In this document: positions 20,557 through 30,241 of the stretch, piece after piece
Position numbering within the stretch: the stretch's first letter is position 1
Layout: every line of letters starts with the position of its first letter
From: Burkholderiaceae bacterium
GTDB lineage: Bacteria > Pseudomonadota > Gammaproteobacteria > Burkholderiales > Burkholderiaceae_D
Assembly: GCA_004298905.1 (NCBI GenBank)
Contig: SCTK01000005.1
Location: forward strand, 1 to 64,000
DNA: 64,000 bases
Direction of reading: 5' to 3'
Position numbers and translations under genes: made by a program
The notes under the pieces: model-generated
The model's input: the letters and a program-made list of their open reading frames with translations, nothing else
Databases searched by the model: none
Told to the model about the DNA's origin: nothing

Positions 20557-22893
20557 TCAACGTTTTTGCAATCGCGCAAAGGCTTCAGCCATCGCACCGC
20601 CTGTGGCGGCAGTGTGCGGGCGGGGGGCGGAATTTGCAAGCGCTCTGTCGTTGTTTTGCCGTGTGCTGGAACACTCAGATTTTTCGCGCTTGTGTGCAAG
20701 TTCGGTCGCGTCGTTCATGCGCAGGGTCAATGCAATGCGTTTGCGTGCAACATCTACTTCTAGCACCCTGACCTTGACCACATCGCCTGCCTTGACGACG
20801 CTGTGCGGGTCTTTGACATATTTGTCGGCGAGCGCGGAGATATGCACCAGCCCATCCTGATGCACGCCGATATCGACGAAGGCGCCGAAGTTGGCGACGT
20901 TGGTGACGACGCCTTCGAGCACCATGCCGGGTTCGAGATCGGCCAGCGATTCCACGCCTTCGCGGAAGCTGGCGGCCTTGAATTCCGGGCGCGGATCGCG
21001 CCCCGGTTTTTCAAGTTCCTGCAGAATGTCCTTGACGGTGGGCAAGCCGAAACGTGCGTCGGAAAATTGCGCGGGGGCCAGCGTTTTCAACACATCCTTG
21101 TTGCCCATCACTGCCTGCATCGGTTGGTGCAAGTGTTGCAGAATCCGTTCGACCACCGGATAGGCTTCCGGGTGCACGGCGGAACGATCGAGCGGGTTAT
21201 CGCCCTGATTGATGCGCAGAAATCCGGCGGCTTGCTCAAAGGTTTTGTCGCCCAGACGCGGCACATTTTTCAGCGTAGCGCGTGACGTGTAAGCGCCATG
21301 CTGTTCGCGGTATTCGACCAGGTTTTTCGCGAGGATGGCATTCAAGCCGGAGACGCGTGCGAGCAGCGCGGTCGAGGCTGTGTTCACATCGACGCCGACG
21401 GCGTTGACGCAATCTTCCACCACTGCATCGAGCGCGCGCGCCAGTTCACGCTGATTGACATCGTGTTGATACTGGCCGACGCCGATCGACTTGGGATCGA
21501 TCTTGACCAACTCGGCCAGCGGGTCTTGCAGACGGCGCGCAATCGATACTGCGCCGCGGAGGCTGACATCGAGATCGGGAAACTCCTGCGCCGCCAATTC
21601 GGACGCCGAATACACGGAAGCCCCGGCTTCGCTCACCACGATACGCGTCAGGCCGAACTGCGGGTGTTGCTGCATCAGCTCGGCAGCGAGCTTGTCGGTT
21701 TCTCGCGAGGCGGTGCCGTTGCCAATCGCAATCAATTGCACGTCATGCTTGCTCGCCAATGCGGCCAGTACTGCCAGCGATTGATCCCACTGCCTGCGCG
21801 GTTCATGCGGATAAATGGTGGCCGTGTCGAGCAGTTTGCCGGTAGCATCGACGACAGCGACTTTCACGCCAGTGCGGATGCCGGGGTCGAGGCCCATCAC
21901 CGCCTTGGGACCAGCGGGGGCTGCGAGCAGCAAATCTTTCAGATTGCGGCCGAAGACCTTGATCGCTTCCAGCTCGGCCACTTCGCGCAGACACGCGACC
22001 AATTCGCTTTCCAGTTGCGGTTGCACTTTCACACGCCAGCACCAGCGGCAGACTTCCAACAGCCAGGTATCGGCCGGGCGGCCGCGCTGGGCAATGCCGA
22101 ATTGCGCCGCAAGCTGCGCCACGCAGGGATGGGGAATCTGCGTTGCCAATGCGTCTTCCAGATCCAGCTTGAGCAATAGCACCCCTGCATTGCGTCCGCG
22201 CAGCAGCGCCAGGGCGCGGTGCGAAGGAATGCTGCGGATGGTTTCGGAAAACTCAAAATAGTCGCGGAATTTTTCGCCTTCAACGCGTTTCTCTTCAATC
22301 ACGCTGGCGCTCAAAATACCTTGCTGCCACAGCCCATCACGCAGCCGGCCGAGCAGGGCCGCCGTTTCGGCGAACTGCTCGCACAGAATGTCGCGCGCAC
22401 CATCGAGCGCAGCCTTGGTGTCGTTGATGCCCGCTTCGGCATTGAGATATTTTTCGGCTTCGCTGGCGGGCGTCAGCGATGGGTCGGCCAGCAGAACGTG
22501 CGCCAACGGCTCCAGTCCGGCTTCGCGGGCGATCTGCGCGCGCGTGCGACGCTTCGGTTTGTAGGGCAGGTACAAATCTTCCAGCGCTTGCTTGGTTCCT
22601 GCGGCTTCGATCTGCTGCTGCAATTCCGGCGTCAATTTGTTTTGCTCCGCGATGCTGGCCAGCACGGCGCTACGGCGTTCTTCCAGTTCGCGCAAATACA
22701 GCAGACGTTCTGCCAGCACGCGCAGCTGCGTGTCGTCCAGACCGCCTGTGGCTTCCTTGCGATAGCGCGCGATGAAAGGCACGGTCGCTCCTTCGTCGAG
22801 CAACGTGGCAGCGGCCTCAACCTGCGTTGGCGCAGCACCGATCTCGGTGGCGATTTGAGCGATAATCCGGGCTGCTGCTTGGGTTTGCATCAT
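20557..22893 (-). CDS. tex: Tex-family RNA-binding protein
   Basis: The 778-residue protein has the Tex layout: N-terminal helical domain ([23 protein letters not shown]), a YqgF/RNase H-like domain ([21 protein letters not shown]), helix-hairpin-helix modules ([20 protein letters not shown]), and an S1 RNA-binding domain (about 640-712; [20 protein letters not shown]). Tex is linked to transcription control and is broadly conserved. After the S1 domain comes a charged tail of about 60 residues. Two ATG codons in a row start the gene and no strong ribosome site is visible. Confidence 0.96.
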   Translation of the reverse strand: MMQTQAAARIIAQIATEIGAAPTQVEAAATLLDEGATVPFIARYRKEATGGLDDTQLRVLAERLLYLRELEERRSAVLASIAEQNKLTPELQQQIEAAGTKQALEDLYLPYKPKRRTRAQIAREAGLEPLAHVLLADPSLTPASEAEKYLNAEAGINDTKAALDGARDILCEQFAETAALLGRLRDGLWQQGILSASVIEEKRVEGEKFRDYFEFSETIRSIPSHRALALLRGRNAGVLLLKLDLEDALATQIPHPCVAQLAAQFGIAQRGRPADTWLLEVCRWCWRVKVQPQLESELVACLREVAELEAIKVFGRNLKDLLLAAPAGPKAVMGLDPGIRTGVKVAVVDATGKLLDTATIYPHEPRRQWDQSLAVLAALASKHDVQLIAIGNGTASRETDKLAAELMQQHPQFGLTRIVVSEAGASVYSASELAAQEFPDLDVSLRGAVSIARRLQDPLAELVKIDPKSIGVGQYQHDVNQRELARALDAVVEDCVNAVGVDVNTASTALLARVSGLNAILAKNLVEYREQHGAYTSRATLKNVPRLGDKTFEQAAGFLRINQGDNPLDRSAVHPEAYPVVERILQHLHQPMQAVMGNKDVLKTLAPAQFSDARFGLPTVKDILQELEKPGRDPRPEFKAASFREGVESLADLEPGMVLEGVVTNVANFGAFVDIGVHQDGLVHISALADKYVKDPHSVVKAGDVVKVRVLEVDVARKRIALTLRMNDATELAHKREKSECSSTRQNNDRALANSAPRPHTAATGGAMAEAFARLQKR

Positions 22894-23109
22894 TAAGAGA
22901 ATTCTGAATAAGTAAAAAATCGAAAGCTGTCTAACGGTGAATGTTTGTCCAAGCCCTTGTTTTATGACGGTCTGCGCTCACCCGCCTACGGCTGTTCGCG
23001 ACAAAACTTATGCTTGTTCAGGCCTTCCTTAACCTTGTCTTGCATTCTTGCTGAAAAAAGGACGCGCATTTTGCCACAATTGAGTATTTTTCCGGGTGGG
23101 GATGGCGCC

Positions 23110-23805
23110 GTGCGCCAATGCCGGTTGACGCGCACGTGCTGGCTAAGCGCGGCATTATTCTGCATAACGACGGGCCTTGCGGCACAGGAAGCGGGGCAGG
23201 AATTTGCCCAGCCGGTGGTTGAACAATTGCAGCGCGAATTTCCACCGGCTTCGATTCAATCTTCCGAAAAATCGGCTCTGGCAAAAACACGGGTCTCAAC
23301 CTTGCAGCAGCAACTCGAGCACGATTATGCGCTGCGCCAGAATGTCTGCTATCGAAAATTCTTTGCCACGCGCTGCCTGGAACAGGCGGCCGGACAATAC
23401 CGTACCGCCAAGCAAGAGCTTACGCGCGTGGATCAGGAAGCCAGTCAATTTGATCGTCATTTGAAAGCGGCGCTGAAAGAGGGTGATCTTGCTGAACAAC
23501 GCAAGGCCGAAGCCGCCAAGCAACCACAGCGCGAAAATGCAGCGGCTGGGCATGCCAATAAGGTTGAGGCCCATGCAGGAACACAGGCAGAACGCTTGAA
23601 CAAGCAGCCGGAGCGGGCGAAGCAAGCACAAGAAAAGCACGCGGATACCCAGCAGCGGATCAACGATCGCGCAGCAGAACGCCGCCAGAAAGCGGAACAG
23701 GCTGAGGAAAATCGCCGTGCGTATGAGGAAAAAATGGAAAATGCCGCGCTCAAGATTGAGGCACGCAACAAACGCGTTAGCGAGCAGTCCAACTCTAAAC
23801 CGTAA
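23110..23805 (+). CDS. Exported coiled-coil protein of unknown function
   Basis: The best start is GTG 23110, with GGGGA about nine bases upstream. It gives a 231-residue protein with a signal peptide (RLTRTCWLSAALFCITTGLAAQ, cleavage after about residue 25). The mature part is almost wholly helical and charged, with two cysteines in QNVCYRKFFATRCLEQA and a long Glu/Lys/Ala/Gln-rich region from about residue 100 to the end that should form a coiled coil. A longer frame from 22945 lacks a signal peptide. No enzyme motif is seen. The lipoprotein gene follows at 44 bp, so they may be cotranscribed. Confidence 0.7.
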   Translation: MRQCRLTRTCWLSAALFCITTGLAAQEAGQEFAQPVVEQLQREFPPASIQSSEKSALAKTRVSTLQQQLEHDYALRQNVCYRKFFATRCLEQAAGQYRTAKQELTRVDQEASQFDRHLKAALKEGDLAEQRKAEAAKQPQRENAAAGHANKVEAHAGTQAERLNKQPERAKQAQEKHADTQQRINDRAAERRQKAEQAEENRRAYEEKMENAALKIEARNKRVSEQSNSKP

Positions 23806-23849
23806 CGCTGTTGCGGGTGGGTGACAGCGCTTCTGTTCTGGAGGTGCGT

Positions 23850-24383
23850 ATGTTACATACGTTGCGTCTGCCTAAGTGCATGATTTCAGGTCTGCTGACT
23901 GCGGCACTGCTGAGCGCCTGCGCGGCATGGAACCCGATGGCCACATTGGTTCCAGGTAATGCGATACAGGCCGATGTGCACGCACGCCTGGGCAGCCCAA
24001 GTCAGATACATCAGGATGCCGGCGGCGGTCAGACCTGGGAATATTCTACCCAGCCTTATGGCACGACCTGTTATATGGCGAGCTTCGATGCGTCCGGCAC
24101 TTTGCAGCGGCTGGTCGATGCACTGTCTGAAGACGAACGTGCCAAGGTGCAAGCGGGAATGACGCAGCAGCAAGTGAGGCGTCTATTAGGCCATCAGCGC
24201 AGTGTGGAATTTTTTCGCTTGAGTGGCGAGGAGGTTTGGGACTGGAATGTGACAAACACCGGTCCCGGAATTGCCACTTATTTCAATGTGCATTTCAAGG
24301 ATGGCAAAGTGCTGCGAACCAGCTTCACCTATGTTTATCCGCGCGATGGGTTGATGGACGGCTTTCTGCGGATGAGGCACTAG
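23850..24383 (+). CDS. SmpA/OmlA (BamE-like) lipoprotein
   Basis: The 177-residue protein has a lipoprotein signal peptide with lipobox LLSAC (Cys24). Two tandem BamE/SmpA-like modules appear: GNAIQADVHARLGSPSQIHQ and AGMTQQQVRRLLGHQRSVEF, each with the helix-loop LLGxP-type pattern. It is not the BamE of the Bam complex by length, so it is called only by fold. The ATG at 23850 has GGAGG eight bases upstream. The TAG stop codon is also the first three bases of TAGGGTCTGTTGACA, the end sequence of the MITE found at 32 kb. Confidence 0.8.
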   Translation: MLHTLRLPKCMISGLLTAALLSACAAWNPMATLVPGNAIQADVHARLGSPSQIHQDAGGGQTWEYSTQPYGTTCYMASFDASGTLQRLVDALSEDERAKVQAGMTQQQVRRLLGHQRSVEFFRLSGEEVWDWNVTNTGPGIATYFNVHFKDGKVLRTSFTYVYPRDGLMDGFLRMRH

Positions 24384-24395
24384 GGTCTGTTGACA
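24381..24395 (+). repeat. Solo end of a MITE-like terminal repeat
   Basis: TAGGGTCTGTTGACA is identical to the outer 15 bases of the element at 32075-32398 and then diverges. No matching inverted end is visible nearby. It may be a relic of an excised or decayed element, or an end of a related family. Confidence 0.5.
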
Positions 24396-24415
24396 CTAAT
24401 TTGCAATGCTTGATT

Positions 24416-25186
24416 TCAACTGGAGGGTTCCAACCGCACCAATTTGATGATGGCGAGCGAGCAATTGTCGCTGTGCCCCTGCGCCCGTTGATAGGCAGTA
24501 TTGATCAAAACCTCGGAGGCTTCACGCGGCGGGTAATGGTTGATCACCTTGCCCATTTCTTCTTCGGAAAACTGGCTCCACAAACCATCAGAACAAAGTA
24601 GGTAGTGGTCGCCCGGTTGCGGGTTGTCCGAGGCGCCGAGCGTGATTTCGGGGTCTTTTTGTGAACCCAGTGCACTGGTCAGAACATTGTTCAGACGGTG
24701 CAAACGGGCATCCACCTTGGTCTGGTGATTTTCACGCGCCACCATTTCGGCAAAGGAGTGGTCGACGGTGCGATAGGCGAGTTTGTCCTGCCGGAAATAA
24801 TACAGACGGCTGTCGCCGACATGCGCCCAGTCGACGCGATCCGGTTGCAGGAGCAACATGACCGCCGTGCTGTGCGGTTCCTTTTCACTGGAAAACGCGG
24901 TCAGTTTGATGACCGTGTGCGCTTCCTGGGCAATTTGCCGCAGAAAATCTTCCGGGTCGTCCGTGCCGGGATTGAAGTCGGCGAACAGGGTTTTGGCGGT
25001 GGTAATGACTTGTTGCGCCGCCAGCGCGCCGCCGGTTTTACCGCCCATGCCATCGGCAACGACAACCAGCGCGGTGCGTTTGTCGCGCGGGCTGGCCATG
25101 ATCATGAGCCGGTCTTGTTGTTCGTCGCGATCGCCCAAATGCTGCGCCGTGCAAGCCTGCAGCCGATACAAAGGCTGCGTGGGCAT
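24416..25186 (-). CDS. PP2C-family serine/threonine phosphatase
   Basis: The 256-residue protein has the PP2C/Stp1 motifs that bind two metal ions: DRDEQQDRLMI, VVADGMGGKTGGALAA, HVGDSRLYYF and LCSDGLWSQF. It should remove phosphate from Ser/Thr residues in the cytosol. No Ser/Thr kinase or FHA gene is adjacent, so the partner kinase is elsewhere or the target differs. The start is uncertain: ATG 25186 is chosen, with GTG 25213 as an alternative that adds nine residues; neither has a clear ribosome site. Confidence 0.9.
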   Translation of the reverse strand: MPTQPLYRLQACTAQHLGDRDEQQDRLMIMASPRDKRTALVVVADGMGGKTGGALAAQQVITTAKTLFADFNPGTDDPEDFLRQIAQEAHTVIKLTAFSSEKEPHSTAVMLLLQPDRVDWAHVGDSRLYYFRQDKLAYRTVDHSFAEMVARENHQTKVDARLHRLNNVLTSALGSQKDPEITLGASDNPQPGDHYLLCSDGLWSQFSEEEMGKVINHYPPREASEVLINTAYQRAQGHSDNCSLAIIKLVRLEPSS

Positions 25187-25310
25187 GATGGAGTTAGGTT
25201 GACTAGGTTGCACAGAGCAATACAGCTAGAGATTTAATTGGCGGCATTCTATCATTGCACCTTATGGCATAAATTAACGGCATAAACAAAGTAACCATGA
25301 GTCAAGCGGC

Positions 25311-25520
25311 ATGAATCAAACAGAGGGAAAAGTTGTATTGGAGCAGCGCCTGGTCACATTGCAGGTCGAGCATCGCGATCTCGATCAAGTAATCAACCGG
25401 TTGGCGCTGGAACCCGTGCAGGATGAGCTGCAACTGCGCCGTCTGAAAAAGCGCAAGCTCCAGCTGAAAGACAACATCATCCTGTTGCAGCAGCAACTCA
25501 CCCCCGATATTCCGGCCTGA
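25311..25520 (+). CDS. Small DUF465 (YdcH-like) protein
   Basis: The 69-residue protein is one helical hairpin typical of DUF465/YdcH: VEHRDLDQVINRLA followed by DELQLRRLKKRKLQLKDNIILL. The function of the family is not established. It is 3 bp before the secretin-like gene, and that gene overlaps the helicase gene, so the three form a compact operon. Confidence 0.85.
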   Translation: MNQTEGKVVLEQRLVTLQVEHRDLDQVINRLALEPVQDELQLRRLKKRKLQLKDNIILLQQQLTPDIPA

Positions 25521-25523
25521 CGC

Positions 25524-26339
25524 ATGCGCTTTCTGCTGAAAACATTTTTTACCCTGTGCCTGCTGCAGGGTGCGCTGGCTGTGCAGGCGCAAACCGCCAT
25601 CGAAGTCATTGGCTTGCAACACCGCCCCGCCAGCGAAGTGATTCCGCTTCTGCAGCCGATGATTGCGGCCGACGAAGCCATCACAGGGCAGGGCTACAAC
25701 CTGATCGTGCGCGTGCGCCCGGACACGCTGGCGCAGATCCACCGCTTGCTGGCGCAGATCGACACGCCCGTGCGTCAGTTGATGGTGCAAGTCCGTTTCG
25801 GACAGAATGCCGAAGCGCAAAATCAAGATGCCTCTGCCAATGTGCGCATCGAGACCGGCAGAGGCACTCGCGTCAGTGGCGATGCGCACATCGTCGATAG
25901 CCGTTCGGCGCGGCAGAGCAGCCAGACCCAGCAGATTCGCGTGATGGAAGGCGGGCAGGCGTGGATCAATAGCGGCAGTGCGATACCCTATCGCACGGTG
26001 CAGGTGGTGAATTTGCCAGGCCGTGTGGCGGTGGTGTCGGGTCAGCAGTATTTCGATATTGGTTCAGGGTTTGCCGTGCGCCCGCAACTGCGTGGCCAGC
26101 GGGTCTGGCTGGAAATCAATCCACAACAGGCGCAAGTGCAACGGACCATCAACGGACAACCCGTGATCGCGCAACAGCAGGCATCGACCGTGATCGAAGC
26201 ACCGCTCGGCGAATGGGTCGAGCTGGCCGGTACCGGCCAATCCAGTGAACAACAACAGTCCGGCATCCTGTCCACGAGACGGCGTGACGGACAGGAACAA
26301 AACAGCATCTGGCTGAAGGTGGAATTGCTTGAACACTGA
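25524..26339 (+). CDS. Short secretin-like exported protein
   Basis: The 271-residue protein has a signal peptide (RFLLKTFFTLCLLQGALAVQ) and then a secretin N1-type module (about 25-90; VIGLQHRPASEVIPLLQP, IHRLLAQIDTPVRQLMVQV). The remainder resembles only the early beta strands of a secretin domain (GGQAWINSGSAIPYRTVQ). It is much shorter than full secretins (over 400 residues) and so is unlikely to form an outer-membrane pore alone. No type II or type IV pilus genes are adjacent. The gene overlaps the following helicase start by 11 bp. Confidence 0.75.
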   Translation: MRFLLKTFFTLCLLQGALAVQAQTAIEVIGLQHRPASEVIPLLQPMIAADEAITGQGYNLIVRVRPDTLAQIHRLLAQIDTPVRQLMVQVRFGQNAEAQNQDASANVRIETGRGTRVSGDAHIVDSRSARQSSQTQQIRVMEGGQAWINSGSAIPYRTVQVVNLPGRVAVVSGQQYFDIGSGFAVRPQLRGQRVWLEINPQQAQVQRTINGQPVIAQQQASTVIEAPLGEWVELAGTGQSSEQQQSGILSTRRRDGQEQNSIWLKVELLEH

Positions 26340-28332
26340 TGCCGCTGTAGATGTTGATCCGATGCTGAGTGCAGAAAAGGGTGCGATGCTGGAACAGGTG
26401 TTTGCCACCGATGGCACACTGGCCCATGCCATCGGCGACTATCGTCCGCGCGCCCAGCAACTGGAAATGGCGCAAAAGATCGCCGCCGCCATCGAGAACA
26501 ATCAAGCGCTGATCGCTGAAGCCGGTACCGGCACCGGCAAAACCTTTGCCTATCTCGTGCCCAGCCTGTTGTGGGGTGGCAAGGTGATCGTTTCGACCGG
26601 CACCAAGAACCTGCAAGACCAGTTGTTCGAACGCGATCTGCCGCGCGTGCGCAATGCGCTGGGCGCACCGGTCACCGTGGCGCTGCTCAAGGGACGCGCC
26701 AACTATTTGTGTCATCACTATTTCGAACGCGCGCAGAGCGAAGGGCAGTTCGCCTCCAAACGCGATGTCGAACACTTGAAACGCATTGCCTGGTTTGCCA
26801 AGATCACGCAGACCGGCGACAAGGCCGAGTCGGGTGTGCCGGAAGATGCGCCGGTTTGGCACCAAGTCACTTCGACGCGCGAAAATTGCCTCGGCCAGAA
26901 CTGTGCGCACTACAAGGAATGCTTCGTCTTCAAGGCGCGCAAGGATGCGCAGGAAGCTGACGTGGTGGTGGTCAACCATCACCTGTTTTTCGCCGATCTG
27001 GCGCTGCGCGATGGCGGTGTGACCGAATTGCTGCCGGCGGCGAACACCATCATCTTCGACGAAGCGCATCAATTGCCCGATACAGCGACAAACTTTTTCG
27101 GCGTCACACTCACCAGCGGACAGTTGCTCGACCTGTTGCGCGACACCCTGGTCGAAGGCCGCGCGCATGCACGCGACGGCGCCGACTGGACTGCGCTCAC
27201 CGCACCGCTGGAACATGCGATCCGTGAGTGGCGTTTGCATTTTGGCGGCGGCAGTGGACGCTGGACACAAACGGCGATTCCGCAACCGCAAACATTTTCC
27301 AGCGTGCTCACGCAAGTCGCCGAGAAACTCGCGGCGCTGGTGCAAGCGCTGGAAAGCCAGGCTCCGCGCGCCGAATCGCTGGCCCTGTGTTATCAGCGCA
27401 GCCTCGAACTGCAAATGCTGCTCACGCAATGGCAGGATGAAAGTGAAATGGAGGATGAAGGCGCCGCCGAGATTCGCTGGGTCGAAACCACCAGCCACGG
27501 CGTCCAGTTGCATCGCACGCCGCTGAACATCGCGCCACTGTTTTCACGCCATCGTGAAGGCCGCCCGCGTGCCTGGATATTTACCTCCGCCACGCTGGCG
27601 GTGCGCAAGAATTTTTCCCACTATGCGCAGCAGTTGGGTTTGGAAGAGGCGCAAACGGGCTACTGGGGCAGCCCCTTCAACTATGCCGAGCAGGCGATGC
27701 TGTTCGTGCCGCCGCGTATGCCCGTCGTGCACAGCCCGGAATTTCTGCCCGCGCTGTTCGAGGCTGCCTGGCCCCTGCTGCAAGCAACCAAAGGCGGCGT
27801 GTTTTTTCTTTGCACGACATTGCGCGCGGTCGACAGGATTGCCGAGCTGATGCAGGAGCGCTACGAAGTGCTGAATGAAAGCGAACAACGCCCGGTACTG
27901 ATTCAGGGTCAGGCCAGCCGCAACATCCTGCTGGAAAAATTCCGCAAGGCGGGCAACGCCATTCTGATCGGCAGTCAGAGTTTCTGGGAAGGCGTCGATG
28001 TCACCGGTGAAGCGCTGTCGCTGGTCATCATCGACAAACTGCCGTTCGCACCACCCGACGATCCGGTGCTGGCGGCGCGTCTGCAAGTGCTGGAAAAAAA
28101 TGGCGGCAATCCCTTCATGGACTACCAATTACCGCAAGCTGTGATTACCTTGAAACAAGGCGCAGGCCGCCTGATCCGCAGCGAAACCGATCGTGGCGTA
28201 CTGATGATCGGCGATACACGTCTAGTCGAAAAACCTTATGGACGTTTGATCTGGCAAAGCTTGCCGGCATTCAAGCGCAGCCGCGAGATCGAAGAAGTGT
28301 GCACGTTTCTCGCTGGCGAGAAAGTTGATTAA
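26329..28332 (+). CDS. DinG/YoaA-family ATP-dependent DNA helicase
   Basis: The 667-residue protein is an XPD-like superfamily 2 helicase. Walker A is AEAGTGTGKTFAYLVP, the DEAH box is FDEAHQLPD, and the iron-sulfur cluster cysteines lie in ANYLCHHYF, ENCLGQNC and YKECF. C-terminal motifs include FLCTTLRAVDRI and GSQSFWEGVDVTGEAL, then LKQGAGRLIR. The start is read as TTG 26329 with AAGGTGGA upstream; the first ATG is 33 bp later. YoaA is the better match in size (E. coli YoaA is 636 residues, DinG 716). Confidence 0.92.
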   Translation: MNTDAAVDVDPMLSAEKGAMLEQVFATDGTLAHAIGDYRPRAQQLEMAQKIAAAIENNQALIAEAGTGTGKTFAYLVPSLLWGGKVIVSTGTKNLQDQLFERDLPRVRNALGAPVTVALLKGRANYLCHHYFERAQSEGQFASKRDVEHLKRIAWFAKITQTGDKAESGVPEDAPVWHQVTSTRENCLGQNCAHYKECFVFKARKDAQEADVVVVNHHLFFADLALRDGGVTELLPAANTIIFDEAHQLPDTATNFFGVTLTSGQLLDLLRDTLVEGRAHARDGADWTALTAPLEHAIREWRLHFGGGSGRWTQTAIPQPQTFSSVLTQVAEKLAALVQALESQAPRAESLALCYQRSLELQMLLTQWQDESEMEDEGAAEIRWVETTSHGVQLHRTPLNIAPLFSRHREGRPRAWIFTSATLAVRKNFSHYAQQLGLEEAQTGYWGSPFNYAEQAMLFVPPRMPVVHSPEFLPALFEAAWPLLQATKGGVFFLCTTLRAVDRIAELMQERYEVLNESEQRPVLIQGQASRNILLEKFRKAGNAILIGSQSFWEGVDVTGEALSLVIIDKLPFAPPDDPVLAARLQVLEKNGGNPFMDYQLPQAVITLKQGAGRLIRSETDRGVLMIGDTRLVEKPYGRLIWQSLPAFKRSREIEEVCTFLAGEKVD

Positions 28333-28362
28333 ATCTGATCCAGCACAAGCTATCGCGTCGTT

Positions 28363-29238
28363 CTATTGTTCCGCCAGCAATTGTTGCCGGATCTGCAGCA
28401 ATTCATCCCGACGCTGTGCATCGGTTCCCGGGTAACGCATCTTGAGATCTTTGAGCGTATCCAGAATGACTTGCGCAATAATCAAGCGAGCATTTTCCTT
28501 GTCGTCGGCGGGCACGGCATACCAGGGCGCTTGCTCGGTGCTGGTCGCACTCAGGCAGGCTTCATAGGCGTGCATATACTGCTTCCAGAATTTTCTTTCT
28601 TCGATATCGGCCTGGCTGAATTTCCAGTTTTTCTCGGGGGTGTCGATGCGGGAGAGAAAACGCTGGCGCTGTTCTTCCCTGGACAGGTGCAGAAAGAATT
28701 TGACGATGCGGGTGCCATTGCGGGCCAGATGATTTTCCAGGTCGCGGATGGAACGATAACGCTCTTCCCAGATGGTCTTGTTGTGCGTGCGCCGATCCGG
28801 CAGGCCTTCGCTGTGGAGAATTTCCGGGTGCACGCGCACGATCAACACTTCTTCGTAATAGGAGCGGTTGAAGATGCCGATGCGGCCGCGCTCTGGCAGG
28901 CATTGTGCCGAGCGCCAGAGAAAATCATGTTCCAGTTCGGTAGCGCTCGGGTGTTTGAAGCTGAAGACCTGGCAGCCTTGCGGATTGACGCCGGACATCA
29001 CATGCTTGATGGCGCCATCCTTGCCTGCCGCATCCATCGCCTGAAAAATGATCAACAGCGCATGACGGTTGGAAGCATAGAGCAGGTTTTGCAGTGCGCT
29101 TAATTCCTGAACTTGCTCGGCGAGCAGCGTTTGATAGTGTTCTTTCGAGCGGTAGAAGGGCTGGATGCGGGTCGGCCATTTCGCGAGCTTGACGCGCTCA
29201 CCTTCATGCACCTGAAAATCTTTTGCTCTGATTTTCAT
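28363..29238 (-). CDS. PPK2-family polyphosphate:nucleotide phosphotransferase
   Basis: The 291-residue protein is a single-domain PPK2 enzyme that moves phosphate between polyphosphate and nucleotides. Walker A is [17 protein letters not shown], Walker B is [19 protein letters not shown], and a lid segment is [15 protein letters not shown]. The start at MKIRAKDF has AAAGGGA upstream; a longer frame reaches into bamD and is rejected. Class (ADP, GDP or AMP preference) cannot be read here. Linkage with PHB genes 3 kb away is suggestive of storage metabolism but may be chance. Confidence 0.92.
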   Translation of the reverse strand: MKIRAKDFQVHEGERVKLAKWPTRIQPFYRSKEHYQTLLAEQVQELSALQNLLYASNRHALLIIFQAMDAAGKDGAIKHVMSGVNPQGCQVFSFKHPSATELEHDFLWRSAQCLPERGRIGIFNRSYYEEVLIVRVHPEILHSEGLPDRRTHNKTIWEERYRSIRDLENHLARNGTRIVKFFLHLSREEQRQRFLSRIDTPEKNWKFSQADIEERKFWKQYMHAYEACLSATSTEQAPWYAVPADDKENARLIIAQVILDTLKDLKMRYPGTDAQRRDELLQIRQQLLAEQ

Positions 29239-29311
29239 CGCATCCCTTTCATTCGGGAACGCTGCAAAAGCAACCGCGCCACCGGCGGCTGCCAGCCCTA
29301 CGCTGACGGCT

Positions 29312-30169
29312 TTACTTGAACATCCCGCTCCAGAAATTCCACCAGGGCGTTGCGTCGGACGCTTTTTTGCCGGTAACAAAATTGCTGTTGGGGAAGTTTT
29401 GCACCAGCACGCGGTTGGCATCGTCGCGTAGATCGGTCATGCCCAATGCGTCATAGGACTTGACCAGAATGTAGAGCGCCTCTTCAATGGCCGGGGCTTG
29501 CTGGTACTGCGCAATCGCCGATTGTGCGCGGTTGGCGGCGGCCAGATAGGCGCCGCGTTTGTAGTAATAGCGGGCCACATGAACATCGCTGGCGGCCAGC
29601 GCGTTGACCAGATACTTCATGCGCGCGATGGCGTCGGGCGTGTATTTGCTCTCAGGAAAACGCTCGGCCAATTCCTTGAAGCTGTCGAAGGCGTCGTGCG
29701 CCGCCTTGGGATCACGCTCAGCCATGTCCTGACTGGCCAGCCAGCTGAAGAAGCTGACGCGGTCATTGAAGTTGATCAAGCCCTTGAGGTAGTACACGTA
29801 ATCCAGGCTGGGGTGATTCGGGTGCAGCTTGATGAAACGATCCGCCGCAGCCAGCGCCAGCGCCTGTTCGCCATTTTTGTACTGCGCGTATGCGGTCTCG
29901 ATTTGTGCTTGCTGCGCATAGCGGCCAAAGGGGTAGCGCGCTTCCAGTTTCTCCAGCAGAGATACGGCTTTGTCCCAATTGCCGCTCTTCATTTCATCCT
30001 GAGCTTCCGCATATAATTTGCTGGCCGACCAGCCGGCGGTTTCATCTTTTTCGCCGCCGAAAATTCCGCAGGCGGTGAGACCCATGGCCAGTACCAGCAG
30101 ACAGAGCGCGCGCAATCCGGCTCCCGGCAGGAGGCGAGGGCGGAGGAAGAGTTTGGCGAGGGTCTGCAT
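29312..30169 (-). CDS. bamD: Outer membrane assembly lipoprotein BamD
   Basis: The 285-residue lipoprotein belongs to the beta-barrel assembly complex on the inner face of the outer membrane. The signal peptide ends in lipobox GLTAC. TPR-type repeats follow ([54 protein letters not shown]). The start is MQTLAKLF; the upstream frame lies in the promoter region. A TATAAT -10 box on this strand lies at 30204-30209. It diverges from rluD. Confidence 0.95.
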   Translation of the reverse strand: MQTLAKLFLRPRLLPGAGLRALCLLVLAMGLTACGIFGGEKDETAGWSASKLYAEAQDEMKSGNWDKAVSLLEKLEARYPFGRYAQQAQIETAYAQYKNGEQALALAAADRFIKLHPNHPSLDYVYYLKGLINFNDRVSFFSWLASQDMAERDPKAAHDAFDSFKELAERFPESKYTPDAIARMKYLVNALAASDVHVARYYYKRGAYLAAANRAQSAIAQYQQAPAIEEALYILVKSYDALGMTDLRDDANRVLVQNFPNSNFVTGKKASDATPWWNFWSGMFK

Positions 30170-30203
30170 GGACAACCTGTGATTGTGAATTTTGAATTGG
30201 CAG

Positions 30204-30209
30204 ATTATA
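30204..30209 (-). promoter_or_regulatory. -10 box of the bamD promoter
   Basis: The minus strand reads TATAAT here, 35 bases before the bamD ATG. A matching -35 is not clear. On the plus strand, TTGTGA and TATATC with a 17-base gap could serve rluD. Both place this stretch outside coding sequence, which affects the choice of rluD start. Confidence 0.55.
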
Positions 30210-30241
30210 TCCAAACCCCGGCGCTCGACACGGAAGAAGAT

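Noticed and set aside
20557-20771. Frameshift or second gene at the tex/DUF945 junction
   Set aside because: The tex frame closes normally and the DUF945 start has its own ribosome site within the tex end; the other frames are shadows.
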